Assembly: GCA_040755055.1 (NCBI GenBank)
Contig: JBFMBS010000008.1
Span: 62,001-126,000, forward strand
DNA: 64,000 nt
DNA from: DYJK01 sp040755055
GTDB taxonomy: Bacteria > Bacteroidota > Ignavibacteria > Ignavibacteriales > Melioribacteraceae
Direction: 5' to 3'
Part shown: positions 7,373 to 16,873 of the stretch, in pieces
Position numbering within the stretch: position 1 is the stretch's first letter
How the letters are laid out: each line of letters starts with the position of its first letter
Notes under the pieces: model-generated
The model's input: the letters and a program-made list of their open reading frames with translations, nothing else
What the model was told of the DNA's origin: nothing
The model's database searches: none
Program-made: the position numbers and the translations under genes

Positions 7373-9139
7373 TCACTCTACGCCTTTCAGTAATTTCAAA
7401 AATTCCTCGGCATCAACAAAACCAGTAAGGCGCTCTACTTCTTCTCCCTTAGAATTTATAAGTAATACTGTCGGCATACCTACAATATTAAATTTATTAC
7501 TAATTTTTTCTGTTTCTTCCGAAAGAGTCCGGGTCATATCAACTTTATATGTCGTGAACCGTTTCAATTCCTCCAGAACTTTTTTATCGGAAAAAGTTAA
7601 GGCGTCAAGTTCCTTACAAGGGATACACCAATCGGCATAAAAATCGATCAACATATTTTCGCCTTGTGTTAAAGAGGATTCATATTTTGTTTCGGAAAAA
7701 ATCTGCCAATCGGGTTCAGCTTCTTGAGAAGGGATTAATGAATATACAGAGAGTGCTAAAACAATAATTGAGAAAACATATTTAAATAATTTAAATCCTT
7801 TTACGTTATTTGCGGTTTTATCAAATAATAACAAAATAAGTACTGTGATAATACCGAATACCGGCAATGTATATGACTGAATAGCTTTGGGCAGAATAGG
7901 ATTTACAAAATAGATTGACATGCCAAGCAGCAGAAATCCGAATATATGTTTAACACCTTCCATCCAATCGCCGGCACGCGGCAGCTTTTTAATTTTGCCG
8001 GAGAAGAGAGCCAAGAGCAAATAAGGAAAACCGAGACCAAGTGCTAAGACAAAAAACATGAGAAATCCATAAAATGGATCACCCTTAGCTGCGACATATG
8101 TAACTAAGCCGAGCACAAAAGGACCAATACACGGGGCAGCAACAATCCCCATTGTCAATCCCATAAAAAAAGCTCCGTAAGAGCCGCCTTTAGCACCGCC
8201 AGCTTTCATTACCCATGAATCGGGCAATTTAAATTCATAAACTCCGAACTGGCTCAATGATAGTACAACAAAAAGTAATGCTATACCGATTATGACAAAC
8301 GGATTTTGAAGTAGTGATCCAAACACAGCACCGCTCAAAGAAGTTACTACACCAATTACGGAATATGTTAGTGCCATGCCAAGCAGATATAAAATTCCTA
8401 ACAGAAAAAGTTTGGAAGTTCTCCCTTCGCTTTGTCCGCCGAAATAACCAACTGTTATTGGAATCAAAGGGTAAACACATGGTGTAAGATTTAGTGCCAG
8501 TCCTCCGAGAAAGACAAAAAGTAAACTTAAAACAATACCGCTTGATTCAAGTGTTGATGCTATCGTACTTTCATCTTTATTGCCGAATGACGGCGTTTGC
8601 GATAAATCTAAATCTTCAAAAATTTCTTTGTTGATTTCCTTGACAGTACTAGCTTCGCTAACAACTGTAATTGATAATGTATCGGTTACATTTGTCGGCG
8701 GCATGCATGATTGATCATTGCATGCCTGGTACTTCAGCTGAATCGGAATTTGATAATTTCCTTCCGGTGTGTTCTTATCAATTTGTACTAATGCACCAAT
8801 AACAATTTCTCCGTCGTAAACAGAAACCGGTAATTCGGAAAATTCAAATTGCAACTCTTTGGCACCAGGATATACGACTTTTGCCAAAGGAAATTTCTGG
8901 TCTTTCGACACAACTTCCGATTTAATTAAAAAATCTTCATTCGGTTTGTTGGAATTGATATGCCATGTTTCCTGGATGGATGCTTTGACGGCAATTTTAA
9001 GTTGTGTTCCTTGCTGAACTTTATCTTGATTAGAAATGACTTGTATTTTAACTAAATCTTTTTTGAGTCCAAACTGACCGAAACTAATTCCGCTAATTAT
9101 GATTAATGATAAAATGGTGTATATTACTTTTTTAAACAT
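7373..9139 (-). CDS. dsbD: Thiol:disulfide interchange protein DsbD
   Basis: A 588-residue protein with all three DsbD modules. A signal peptide (MFKKVIYT to about residue 21) leads to a periplasmic alpha domain with the redox pair C140-NDQS-C145. The membrane domain of about eight helices (200-470) has the essential cysteines NLTPC221 and AAPC337. A C-terminal thioredoxin domain has WCIPC (Cys505/Cys508) and a cis-proline MPT. It carries electrons from cytoplasmic thioredoxin across the inner membrane to periplasmic thiol proteins and cytochrome c maturation. ATG 9139 is preferred over an upstream start because it is preceded by AAGGA and begins a proper signal peptide. It lies 34 bases after nadE. 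Confidence 0.93.
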   Translation of the reverse strand: MFKKVIYTILSLIIISGISFGQFGLKKDLVKIQVISNQDKVQQGTQLKIAVKASIQETWHINSNKPNEDFLIKSEVVSKDQKFPLAKVVYPGAKELQFEFSELPVSVYDGEIVIGALVQIDKNTPEGNYQIPIQLKYQACNDQSCMPPTNVTDTLSITVVSEASTVKEINKEIFEDLDLSQTPSFGNKDESTIASTLESSGIVLSLLFVFLGGLALNLTPCVYPLIPITVGYFGGQSEGRTSKLFLLGILYLLGMALTYSVIGVVTSLSGAVFGSLLQNPFVIIGIALLFVVLSLSQFGVYEFKLPDSWVMKAGGAKGGSYGAFFMGLTMGIVAAPCIGPFVLGLVTYVAAKGDPFYGFLMFFVLALGLGFPYLLLALFSGKIKKLPRAGDWMEGVKHIFGFLLLGMSIYFVNPILPKAIQSYTLPVFGIITVLILLLFDKTANNVKGFKLFKYVFSIIVLALSVYSLIPSQEAEPDWQIFSETKYESSLTQGENMLIDFYADWCIPCKELDALTFSDKKVLEELKRFTTYKVDMTRTLSEETEKISNKFNIVGMPTVLLINSKGEEVERLTGFVDAEEFLKLLKGVE

Positions 9140-9173
9140 GTTAAATCCTTTTGAAAAATATATATAAGTTTTT

Positions 9174-10814
9174 TTAAGTACGCCATCTCTGTACAATCGG
9201 GAATCTTCTTCCGTACCCGAACGCTTTCGTAGATACTCTAAGTATAGGAGCGGCTTGCTTTCTTTTGAACTCGTTCAGATCGACTAATCTTAAAACTTTC
9301 TTAACTACTTCGGGTTCCATGATAACAGAAGAAATTTCGTTGAATTCTTTTTGTTCTTCGAGGTACATTTTTAATATTCTGTCGAGAAGTTCGTATGGCG
9401 GGAGTGAATCCTGGTCCTTTTGATTGGGCCGTAATTCTGCCGAAGGAGCTTTATCAATAATTAATTGCGGAATTATCTCTTCTTTACGATTAATATAATC
9501 ACAAATTTTATATACTTGGGTTTTGTAAATATCACCAATAACAGCAACAGCCCCGCACATGTCGCCATATAATGTAGCGTAACCGGTAGCAATTTCGGAT
9601 TTATTGCCGGTTGTACAAAGTAGATACCCGTGTTTGTTTGCAAGCGACATCAAATATAATCCGCGTACTCTTGATTGAAGATTTTCTTCTGTAACATCTT
9701 CTTTTTTATTCCCGAATGCCGGTCTCAATTCTTCCAAAGCAGAATCAACTACATTTTGAATTGAAATTATATCTGATGAGATGCCGAGAGTTTCAATAAG
9801 TTTCCCGGAATCTTTAATACTCCCCTCGCTTGAATATTTTGACGGCATTAGTATTACATTAACATTTTCTTTGCCGAATGCTTGGACCGCAATATATGTA
9901 ACTAAAGCGGAATCGATACCACCGCTTAAACCTACCAGTGCTTTCTTAAATCCGGTTTTCTGTGCATAATCTTTCAATCCTTTGATGAGAGCATTCAAAA
10001 CTTCGGCTTCAAATGAATCTTCTACACTTTCAATCTTTTTGTAATCGCGCTTTGTGTCGAAAATGAAAAAATCTTCTTCAAACGCTTTACCTAATGAACA
10101 AAGCTCTCCTTTTGCATTGAAGCACATGCTTCCGCCATCGAATATTAATTCCGTTTGTGCACCGACGCAGCATACATAAGCAAGCGGTAATTTGTCATTC
10201 TTAGTCAGTACCGAAAGCATTTTCAATCTTTCGTTACGTTTACCATATGCATAAGGGCTTGCAGAAATGTTTATTAGAACAGTAGCACCAAGTTCCATCT
10301 GCTTTTGTACCGGGTCAACCGGGTAAAGTCTTTTCTTCCAATAATCAGCGTCGTTCCAAATATCCTCACAAACTGAAATCCCTAATCTTTCACCCTTAAA
10401 TTCGTGAATCGAAATTTCTTTTGCCGATTCAAAGTAACGAACCTCATCAAATACATCGTAATTCGGGATCAAAGTCTTGGGCTGGATGAATTGAATTTTT
10501 CCATCATAACATAATGCCGCAGAATTATAAACACCGGTACCGATTTTATCCTCATAATCCTCAGTGATCGTTCCGAAGATCAATCCGATATGATTTGTTT
10601 GAGAAGCAATTTGTTTTGCAGCGTTATTAACAGCATCACGAAATTCTTTTTTTTCTACGAGGTCTAACGGCGGGTAACCGCAAAGGAATAATTCCGGGAA
10701 TACAACGAGATCTGCTTTTTCCTCGACACCTTGTTTATAACCGGCTAAAATTTTTTCTGTGTTCCCCTTTATATCACCAATTATCGGATTTGATTGACAG
10801 ACAGCTATTCTCAT
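9174..10814 (-). CDS. nadE: Glutamine-dependent NAD+ synthetase
   Basis: A 546-residue two-domain enzyme making NAD+ from deamido-NAD+, ATP and glutamine. The N-terminal nitrilase-fold glutaminase shows the Glu of FPELFLCGYPP, the Lys of KTLIPNYDVFDE, CEDIW and the ISASPY region. In this last block the position of the nucleophilic Cys expected from other glutaminases is not obvious to me. The C-terminal synthetase domain has the PP-loop LSGGIDSAL and TTGNKSEIATGY. Size and order match bacterial long-form NadE. It is first in a probable nadE-dsbD unit. Confidence 0.93.
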   Translation of the reverse strand: MRIAVCQSNPIIGDIKGNTEKILAGYKQGVEEKADLVVFPELFLCGYPPLDLVEKKEFRDAVNNAAKQIASQTNHIGLIFGTITEDYEDKIGTGVYNSAALCYDGKIQFIQPKTLIPNYDVFDEVRYFESAKEISIHEFKGERLGISVCEDIWNDADYWKKRLYPVDPVQKQMELGATVLINISASPYAYGKRNERLKMLSVLTKNDKLPLAYVCCVGAQTELIFDGGSMCFNAKGELCSLGKAFEEDFFIFDTKRDYKKIESVEDSFEAEVLNALIKGLKDYAQKTGFKKALVGLSGGIDSALVTYIAVQAFGKENVNVILMPSKYSSEGSIKDSGKLIETLGISSDIISIQNVVDSALEELRPAFGNKKEDVTEENLQSRVRGLYLMSLANKHGYLLCTTGNKSEIATGYATLYGDMCGAVAVIGDIYKTQVYKICDYINRKEEIIPQLIIDKAPSAELRPNQKDQDSLPPYELLDRILKMYLEEQKEFNEISSVIMEPEVVKKVLRLVDLNEFKRKQAAPILRVSTKAFGYGRRFPIVQRWRT

Positions 10815-10947
10815 TTTCGATTTTTCTTTTTAAGTAAAATTAGTCAAGTGTAAAAGTTTATACAAACAAATTATATTTACGTAGAGAACAAACCTTTTAA
10901 TTAATAGTTCGTCTTAATTACCGGAACTAATGAAAAAGGAGGCAGCG

Positions 10948-11394
10948 ATGAACAAAAAATTATATCGATCTCGCAGAGCCCGTGTATTTGGCGGCGTTGC
11001 CGGCGGATTGGGTGATTATTTTAATCTTGATCCAATATTAGTGAGGATAATTTTTGTAATCATCACCTTTGCTACCGGAGTTGGAATCTTGCTTTATATA
11101 ATCTTGTGGATTGTTATACCAGAAGAACCGTTTGAATTAGCTTATAAGATTAATCTGGAAAATACCCAAACCACAACCGGTGAAAGTACTGAAACAAATT
11201 CAAAATCATTTGAGCAATTTCAAGTTGAACCGCAGAAATCAAAAGGAAGTATTATTGCCGGGGTTATTTTAATAGGTATAGGTTTAGTATTTTTTGCCGA
11301 TCGATTTATACCAAGCTTCAGGTTCGGAGATATTTTCCCCATCGTTTTAGTGTTAATCGGCATCGCTTTAATTTGGAATTCAGTTAAAAAATAA
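10948..11394 (+). CDS. PspC-domain membrane protein
   Basis: A 148-residue protein. The N-terminal PspC domain reads KLYRSRRARVFGGVAGGLGDYF and then NLDPILVRIIF, followed by a membrane helix ending in VIPEEPF. A polar linker leads to two further hydrophobic segments (about 105-145) resembling LiaI/LiaF membrane parts. PspC proteins sense envelope stress or serve as anti-sigma/toxin-neutralising factors; the role here is not shown. A longer frame starts at ATG 10930, but ATG 10948 is preceded by the strong ribosome site AAAGGAGG and is the likely start. It forms a two-gene unit with the next gene. Confidence 0.85.
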   Translation: MNKKLYRSRRARVFGGVAGGLGDYFNLDPILVRIIFVIITFATGVGILLYIILWIVIPEEPFELAYKINLENTQTTTGESTETNSKSFEQFQVEPQKSKGSIIAGVILIGIGLVFFADRFIPSFRFGDIFPIVLVLIGIALIWNSVKK

Positions 11395-11405
11395 GAGGCA
11401 TAACA

Positions 11406-12314
11406 ATGAAAAGTGGACAGTTGTTTTGGGGCTTCTTTCTTCTCACAATAGGTGCTTTGTTTTTGTTAACAAGATATGATTTTATCAGCAGCGATTTTTG
11501 CTTTGTGTGGGATATATGGCCTTTGATTTTTGTTCTATGGGGCGCTATTGTGATGTTCAAAAATTCATTTGTTAGACCAATTATCAGTGCGCTGTTCGGT
11601 TTATTTATCGGGTTAATTTTATTCGGAATTGTTTACAACGTTTTTGCCAGCATAGAATTTTCGCACGATTATGACAACGATTATTATTCCGAAACTTTTA
11701 CCGAGGAGTATGATAGTTCCGTGAAGTATGTCGATTTTGAATTCAGTTCAGGAGCCGGAACATTTGTGATTGAGAATACTACAGATAAATTAATTTATGG
11801 TAGAGGATACGGCAATTGGGCTGAATACGATTATTACTATGATATCGAAGATACTTCCGCCTATGTTCATTTTGATCTGAATAAGAAGCATTTTAATTTG
11901 TTTGATGGGAAGATTAAAAATCATTTTACGATGGCATTGAATGAAAATCCGGTTTATAATTTTAGATTAAACTTTGGAGCTGCAAAAGCGAGGTTCGATC
12001 TATCAAAGTATAAAGTTAAAAATGTTGATTTGAATACCGGTGCAGCAAATGTAACGCTGAAAATCGGCGACCGCTACGATTCAACTTATGTTGATGTTGA
12101 GATGGGTGCTGCAAGTCTAAAAATCGAAATACCGGTAACTTCCGGCTGTAGAGTCAAAGGTGATATGGTTTTAATGTCGCGTCATTTGGATGGATTCGAG
12201 AAGAAAAGCGATGGTTACTACGAAACACCTTTTTTCGAAAATATGGATAACAAAATTTTCATAAATATTGATGGCGGTGTTTCTTCATTATCAGTTAATA
12301 AATATTCAAAGTGA
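11406..12314 (+). CDS. LiaF-like membrane protein with toast-rack C-terminal domain
   Basis: A 302-residue protein. It begins with four hydrophobic segments (about residues 5-85: FWGFFLLTIGALFLL, WPLIFVLWGAIVMF, IGLILFGIVY), typical of the LiaI/LiaF/DUF5668 membrane module. From about residue 110 on there is a beta-rich domain with repeated short strands (FEFSSGAGTFVIEN, LNFGAAKARFDLSKYKV, LNTGAANVTLKIGD, VEMGAASLKIEIP) as in DUF4097/LiaF toast-rack domains. It starts 11 bases after the PspC gene, so the pair probably acts together in envelope-stress sensing, by analogy with LiaF and PspC. Confidence 0.78.
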   Translation: MKSGQLFWGFFLLTIGALFLLTRYDFISSDFCFVWDIWPLIFVLWGAIVMFKNSFVRPIISALFGLFIGLILFGIVYNVFASIEFSHDYDNDYYSETFTEEYDSSVKYVDFEFSSGAGTFVIENTTDKLIYGRGYGNWAEYDYYYDIEDTSAYVHFDLNKKHFNLFDGKIKNHFTMALNENPVYNFRLNFGAAKARFDLSKYKVKNVDLNTGAANVTLKIGDRYDSTYVDVEMGAASLKIEIPVTSGCRVKGDMVLMSRHLDGFEKKSDGYYETPFFENMDNKIFINIDGGVSSLSVNKYSK

Positions 12315-12734
12315 TTATTTACTTTTTTTCTTTACCGGTTTAAATGAAGTGTGCAATCTCTTGCTCTTATTCTTGCTTTTACTTTTGCTCATGTTCTTAT
12401 TCTTACTCATTCTTTTTGTAGAAGGTATCCACAAATGTTTTTCCATATTAACATTTCCCTCTTTATCGAAAGTAACTCCTTCTGAACGAAGGAGTTCTTC
12501 CATTAATTGAGGATCGCCAAAATGGATTCTTCCGGTAAGAGCGCCATTCCTATTTACAACTCTATGGCATGGTAAATAACTCGATGCGCCGTTTATTGCC
12601 CATCCAACCGTCCGTGCCGCTGATTTAATTCCACATGCCTCTGCAATTGCACCGTACGTTGTTACTTTTCCTTCGGGAATTTTTGCAACAACTTTATATA
12701 CACGATCGAAAAAATCGGTCTTTTTATTTTTCAT
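12315..12734 (-). CDS. MGMT-family O6-alkylguanine-DNA alkyltransferase with a Lys/Ser-rich tail
   Basis: About 139 residues. The MGMT DNA-binding/active domain shows IPEGKVTTYGAIAEACG, ARTVGWA (arginine finger region) and the active-site PCHRV with Cys56. The cysteine is present, so this is not a Trp-containing ATL protein of the PWHRV type, although its small size without the usual N-terminal domain is ATL-like. The last about 35 residues are very basic (KSKNKNMSKSKSKNKSK, then KPVKKKSK), a non-family extension that could help DNA binding. The frame extends to 12797, where it would overlap the yjbQ stop (ATGA), but those 21 codons lie in a palindromic repeat; ATG 12734 is preferred. Confidence 0.78.
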   Translation of the reverse strand: MKNKKTDFFDRVYKVVAKIPEGKVTTYGAIAEACGIKSAARTVGWAINGASSYLPCHRVVNRNGALTGRIHFGDPQLMEELLRSEGVTFDKEGNVNMEKHLWIPSTKRMSKNKNMSKSKSKNKSKRLHTSFKPVKKKSK

Positions 12735-12741
12735 TTTTTTT

Positions 12742-12794
12742 ACCACCCCCTTTTGTTCCCCCTCCTTACCAAGGATGGGGATATGGGGGGAGGT
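12742..12794. repeat. 53-bp extended palindrome between yjbQ and the alkyltransferase gene
   Basis: Two nested dyads: an outer pair ACCaCCCCC (12742-12750) with GGGGGgAGGT (12785-12794), and an inner pair CCCCcTCCTT (12758-12767) with AAGGAtGGGG (12771-12780), loop ACC. It begins directly at the end of yjbQ and can be read in frame with the next gene. It looks like a REP-type or mobile palindrome, not a terminator, because no U-tract follows. Confidence 0.55.
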
Positions 12795-13207
12795 CATACT
12801 CCCATAACTTTAATAATCAATCTCTTTTTTCTTCGTCCGTCAAACTCGGCATAATAAACTTGCTGCCAGGGACCGAAATCCAGTTTACCATCTGTAACCG
12901 GTATAATAACCTCATGGTGGACAAGCAAACTTTTCAAATGCGCATCACCATTATCTTCCCCGGTTCGGTGGTGACGGTATTGCGGATTGAACGGTGCAAG
13001 TTTTTCGAGCCACTCATCTATATCTTGAATCAATCCGCTTTCTGCATCATTGACGTAAACCCCGGCTGTTATGTGCATTGCAGAGACAAGTATCATTCCT
13101 TCTTTGATACCGCTTTTCTGTAATGCTTTTTCAACTTCGCCGGTTATGTTGATATACTCTCTTCTCTTTGCGGTATTGAACCACAAATATTCAGTATGAA
13201 ATTTCAT
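12794..13207 (-). CDS. YjbQ/UPF0047 family protein (secondary thiamine-phosphate synthase)
   Basis: A 137-residue single-domain protein of the widely conserved YjbQ family. The characteristic blocks are present: AMHITAGVYVNDAESGL, the HHRTGEDNGDAHLKSLL segment with metal-binding-like His residues, and the closing GPWQQVYYAEFDGRR. Family members have weak thiamine-phosphate synthase activity; the physiological role is uncertain. It starts 13 bases after the cyclic-nucleotide-binding gene and is probably co-transcribed with it. Confidence 0.88.
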   Translation of the reverse strand: MKFHTEYLWFNTAKRREYINITGEVEKALQKSGIKEGMILVSAMHITAGVYVNDAESGLIQDIDEWLEKLAPFNPQYRHHRTGEDNGDAHLKSLLVHHEVIIPVTDGKLDFGPWQQVYYAEFDGRRKKRLIIKVMGV

Positions 13208-13220
13208 AATTGATATTGTT

Positions 13221-13556
13221 CTAGTGATGAAAATCTTCTGTTGCTTTGGCTAATCTTTCAGCAAGTGATTTAATTATCTTTCTTGATATGTCGGGATATA
13301 ACTTAACTATCTCTTCAATGGTGCCTTCAACTTCAAGGACTTGAACATTTGTTATTGCTTTAATTGATGCAGTGCGCGGCTGCTTTAAGATTAAACTCAT
13401 CTCGCCTACAATTGTGCCTTCTTTATCAAACTCGGTAATTTTTGTTTCACCTTTGAAGATCCCTATCTTCCCCTCGACAAGAAAAAATAATTTCCGTGCG
13501 GTCTCCCCCTCTTGAGCAATTGTAGTTCCGGCTATATAACTTTTTAGTTTGGACAA
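13221..13556 (-). CDS. Stand-alone cyclic-nucleotide-binding-domain protein
   Basis: A 111-residue protein made of one CRP-type cNMP-binding fold: AGTTIAQEGETARKLFFLVEGKI, the phosphate-binding-cassette region GTIVGEMSLILKQPRTASIKA, and a C-terminal helix. There is no helix-turn-helix, so it is not itself a transcription factor of CRP type. The PBC lacks the exact RTA pattern spacing of cAMP binders only slightly (PRTASI is present), so nucleotide binding is possible. The start is unusual: no ATG exists in frame, and a TAA lies two codons upstream, so TTG 13556 is the only start available, without a clear ribosome site. A 5' truncation is an alternative. Confidence 0.72.
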   Translation of the reverse strand: MSKLKSYIAGTTIAQEGETARKLFFLVEGKIGIFKGETKITEFDKEGTIVGEMSLILKQPRTASIKAITNVQVLEVEGTIEEIVKLYPDISRKIIKSLAERLAKATEDFHH

Positions 13557-13567
13557 AGTTTATAATG

Positions 13568-16500
13568 CTATTTGATTAACAACATCTTCTTTGTAAATGA
13601 ATTTGTTGTGGTTATGAGATTATAGAAATATACACCGCTTGGCAACTCGCTTGCATCAAATTCAATTTCATGTTTGCCAGTTTCTAACTCCTTATCTATA
13701 AGTAATGCTACCTCTCTCCCCAGAATATCAAACACCTTTAACTTAACATTCTCTTTTGATGTAAGCGTGAATGAAATCTTTGTTGAAGGGTTAAATGGAT
13801 TAGGATAGTTTTCAAATAGAATAACTTTCTCTACAGTTTTTTTGTTTACTTTTTGATTTGATGAAAAATCTCCCAGCAACCTATTCTTGTTATCTGTTTT
13901 TATACTTAAAAGCCATTCAATTGGCTGGTAATGATCTGTCAAACTATATTTAGAATTAAATTCATTTATTACGCTCTGTGCTTTATCATATTCTTCTTTG
14001 TTGTAATAAAGAAACGATAAGTTTAGATGTGCATAATAAGCATGATCGGTTTCCAGATAATCGCGAATAATAACATTATTAAAATCTATTGCCTTGTTGA
14101 TGTTTCCTGAATACGAATAAATATTTTCAAGAACACTCAATACTAATGGACGTAGAGACAGATTATTATCTTTAGTAATGCCAATATCATTTAGATAATC
14201 AATCAGCGTAGAGTCATTACATTCTTTGTACGTATTACCAATTTCAACTAATGCAATTTTTACGTTCTCCAAATTTGATCTATCAGCGATTATAGTTTTG
14301 TATATGTTTATAGCTTGTTCATATTGTTTATTAAATCTTAATTCTCTTGCTTCTGATAAAGTCGGCACATTAATTGACTGAACACTATAATATGGTAGAG
14401 ATTTATTATAATCCTGGGGAGTAAAATGAATAGATCGTGAGGGTCCAGGATCTGTTGTTAAATATTGATCCCAATAAATATTTGACCCACTAACAGCTAT
14501 AATTTTATTTTGATCGGGAGGTATCTGTCCCCACCAATCATACCGCGCATGTATAGAAGAATTATTTGAAGCATATGTATTTGCATAAGAATTATTTATA
14601 AATCTATTATTATAGGCAATATCGGAAGCCCCGGCACTTGGCGTTGAATAATAGTTTGCATATAAACCATAATAACCATTTTGTAACGTGTTTTTCCCTT
14701 CTGATAAACCACCACCAACACCACCGAATAATGGATTTGCAAAATTATTACAGTAAACAGATGCCATATTGTTTGTTGAACTGGTTATCATATTATATCG
14801 AAGATATCCATTTGCATGCTCAATTAAAATTCCATGGTAGGTATTATTGCGTATAATATTATTGTAAATATACGGTGAACCATTCGAAAGAATTTGAATG
14901 CCACTTGTTGCACCAGCATTGTTTTCTATCGTACAGTTCTGTATAGTTGGTGAAGCATTACTTATTACTATTGCCCCTCCTCCGTAAGTTTGTACACGAT
15001 TGATAGTGCAACCGTCAAGATTTCCTTGACTTCCACTATTAAAAACTATTCCGCCCCAATATGTAGAAGAACTTGAGCTTGTAAACTGTGATGAAGTAGC
15101 ATTTATATTGCCATTCACAGATAAATATTTGCCGCTCTCAAAATAAATAAATGTGTTGGGCAAAATTGTTAAGGTTACACCGCTAGCAATAGTAACATTG
15201 CCGGTAACCACTCTATAATCCGACCAAGTTGTATTGGTGCTAATTGTGCCACTAACTTCATAGCCACTAAAAAACCCACGGTTTCTAAAAACTTGTTCAA
15301 TAGTATACAGATGAGAACCATTATATAAGTCTCGATCCGCTTGCATTATAGCATTTACATAATCTATTGCATTTGCAGTCACTGGTATATAACTCAAACT
15401 TTTTAATAAAAGTTTAGTTGTTATATTCCTTCCTAAATTTGTCCCAGATGACGGATTTGTTCCATCATTATATTCTAAATCCATAATTGTAGACGCCCAT
15501 ATAGCCCCATTAAAGTAGCTGTCCCCTTGACCCCATAGGTTATAATTTGCTTGTGAGACTGGTTTAATACCAAATCTTGAATCATCACGAAAATAGTTTG
15601 ATCTTCTATTCGGTCTAAAAGGATTGGATTGAAGTGTTCGCCTAAAACTAATAGCTAAATAATCGCCAATACCTTCACTAATTCTTTCAGAATCAGAGCC
15701 GCTCGTTAAATAATTAAATCCCCCACTAATTAACGCATCATGTAATGCATGGCCATATTCATGTATTATTACACTAAGATCTTGGCTAGGTCTAATTGTA
15801 TTCGGTATTGAAGCGAAAAGAATATATTCATATTGACTTTGAGGATAGTAAATAGCATTATTAGAAAAGTTTGGAATATTTACATTACCATCAAAAATCA
15901 TAGATTGTTCATCTTCGTGCCATAAGGGACTGATTGAAAGTGTATTTAACCAATTTCTGTAATATGTAATAAAATAGTAAATGTTAGTTGAATTGAACCC
16001 AGCTTGATCATTAGTAAAATTAAAATTTCCATCGCTGCTTGTTATTTCTGTGGAAGGAGGTTGTAGCGATTCATTAGAATAAGCATAAGCCCCTCTTAGG
16101 TAATTTGGGCTATTTAAGTTAGTTAATGCTTTTCCATTTTGGTAAGCAGACGAAACATCACTTAGATATGTCAAAGTGGAATCTCTTAAATAAGAGCCGG
16201 GATCTGGCTCAAAAACTGTTCCACTACCCGTATATTTCAATCCATAAAAATTTTTTTCGATTATATTCCCATTTATCCCATCGACTAATACCATTCCCAA
16301 TGGGAGGTTATTCAAGCCGATTTCAACTTCATAAACCCAATGTGCTAAATTATTTTCATCAACATATATCTTTTTATCAGATACTTTAATTTCATTAACA
16401 TTTTTGTATTCATCAAAAGCATTAATTGCATTTTTCTCAACAAATGATATAGCTAATAATGGGTTTTCGCTAATTTTAATCTTTGGATGATAGTCGGATA

Positions 16501-16858
16501 TTATCATACAAATTTTATTATTCTGGTTAACACTTATTACTATGTTTGAATTAATTACTTCAATATCATTATAATATTGTTTGAAAAGAAAATGTTTAAT
16601 ACCATGACTTTCGTTCTGCTTTATAAATTTCAAGTCTCCCATCCCACTTTCATAACCAAATATAGAACTATTTTGAAGTAAATAATTTTCTACTTTTTCT
16701 TTTGCGTCACCTCTTTCAATAAACGTATCACAATTATAGACAGCTCTCACATAACCATTAATGGGATTATATTGTTTATTATTTTTAATATTATAATACT
16801 GTCCATGCAAAATGTTTAGATGATTAATAATCATAAAAAAAAGAATTACGATTCTCAT
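13568..16858 (-). CDS. Secreted M36/fungalysin-like metalloprotease with beta-helix and T9SS sorting domain
   Basis: A 1096-residue exported protein. In order: signal peptide (about 1-20); a propeptide of FTP/PepSY type (about 25-205); a zinc-protease domain with HEYGH at 366-370 and the third ligand in SEGIGDYLA (Glu395), as in M36/M4 gluzincins; a right-handed beta-helix region (about 535-780) with repeated short motifs such as NCTIENNAG and YNNIIRNN; a helical TPR-like region (about 850-1000); and a T9SS type A domain (FENYPNPFNPSTKISF to KKMLLIK). The substrate is unknown. Export by Sec then T9SS to the cell surface or medium is expected. GGAG precedes ATG 16858. Confidence 0.85.
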   Translation of the reverse strand: MRIVILFFMIINHLNILHGQYYNIKNNKQYNPINGYVRAVYNCDTFIERGDAKEKVENYLLQNSSIFGYESGMGDLKFIKQNESHGIKHFLFKQYYNDIEVINSNIVISVNQNNKICMIISDYHPKIKISENPLLAISFVEKNAINAFDEYKNVNEIKVSDKKIYVDENNLAHWVYEVEIGLNNLPLGMVLVDGINGNIIEKNFYGLKYTGSGTVFEPDPGSYLRDSTLTYLSDVSSAYQNGKALTNLNSPNYLRGAYAYSNESLQPPSTEITSSDGNFNFTNDQAGFNSTNIYYFITYYRNWLNTLSISPLWHEDEQSMIFDGNVNIPNFSNNAIYYPQSQYEYILFASIPNTIRPSQDLSVIIHEYGHALHDALISGGFNYLTSGSDSERISEGIGDYLAISFRRTLQSNPFRPNRRSNYFRDDSRFGIKPVSQANYNLWGQGDSYFNGAIWASTIMDLEYNDGTNPSSGTNLGRNITTKLLLKSLSYIPVTANAIDYVNAIMQADRDLYNGSHLYTIEQVFRNRGFFSGYEVSGTISTNTTWSDYRVVTGNVTIASGVTLTILPNTFIYFESGKYLSVNGNINATSSQFTSSSSSTYWGGIVFNSGSQGNLDGCTINRVQTYGGGAIVISNASPTIQNCTIENNAGATSGIQILSNGSPYIYNNIIRNNTYHGILIEHANGYLRYNMITSSTNNMASVYCNNFANPLFGGVGGGLSEGKNTLQNGYYGLYANYYSTPSAGASDIAYNNRFINNSYANTYASNNSSIHARYDWWGQIPPDQNKIIAVSGSNIYWDQYLTTDPGPSRSIHFTPQDYNKSLPYYSVQSINVPTLSEARELRFNKQYEQAINIYKTIIADRSNLENVKIALVEIGNTYKECNDSTLIDYLNDIGITKDNNLSLRPLVLSVLENIYSYSGNINKAIDFNNVIIRDYLETDHAYYAHLNLSFLYYNKEEYDKAQSVINEFNSKYSLTDHYQPIEWLLSIKTDNKNRLLGDFSSNQKVNKKTVEKVILFENYPNPFNPSTKISFTLTSKENVKLKVFDILGREVALLIDKELETGKHEIEFDASELPSGVYFYNLITTTNSFTKKMLLIK

Positions 16859-16873
16859 TATTAAATCTCCAAA

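Noticed and set aside
12268..12510. Plus-strand frame with a long Leu/Phe run
   Set aside because: It is the antisense of the Lys/Ser tail of the alkyltransferase and has no ribosome site.
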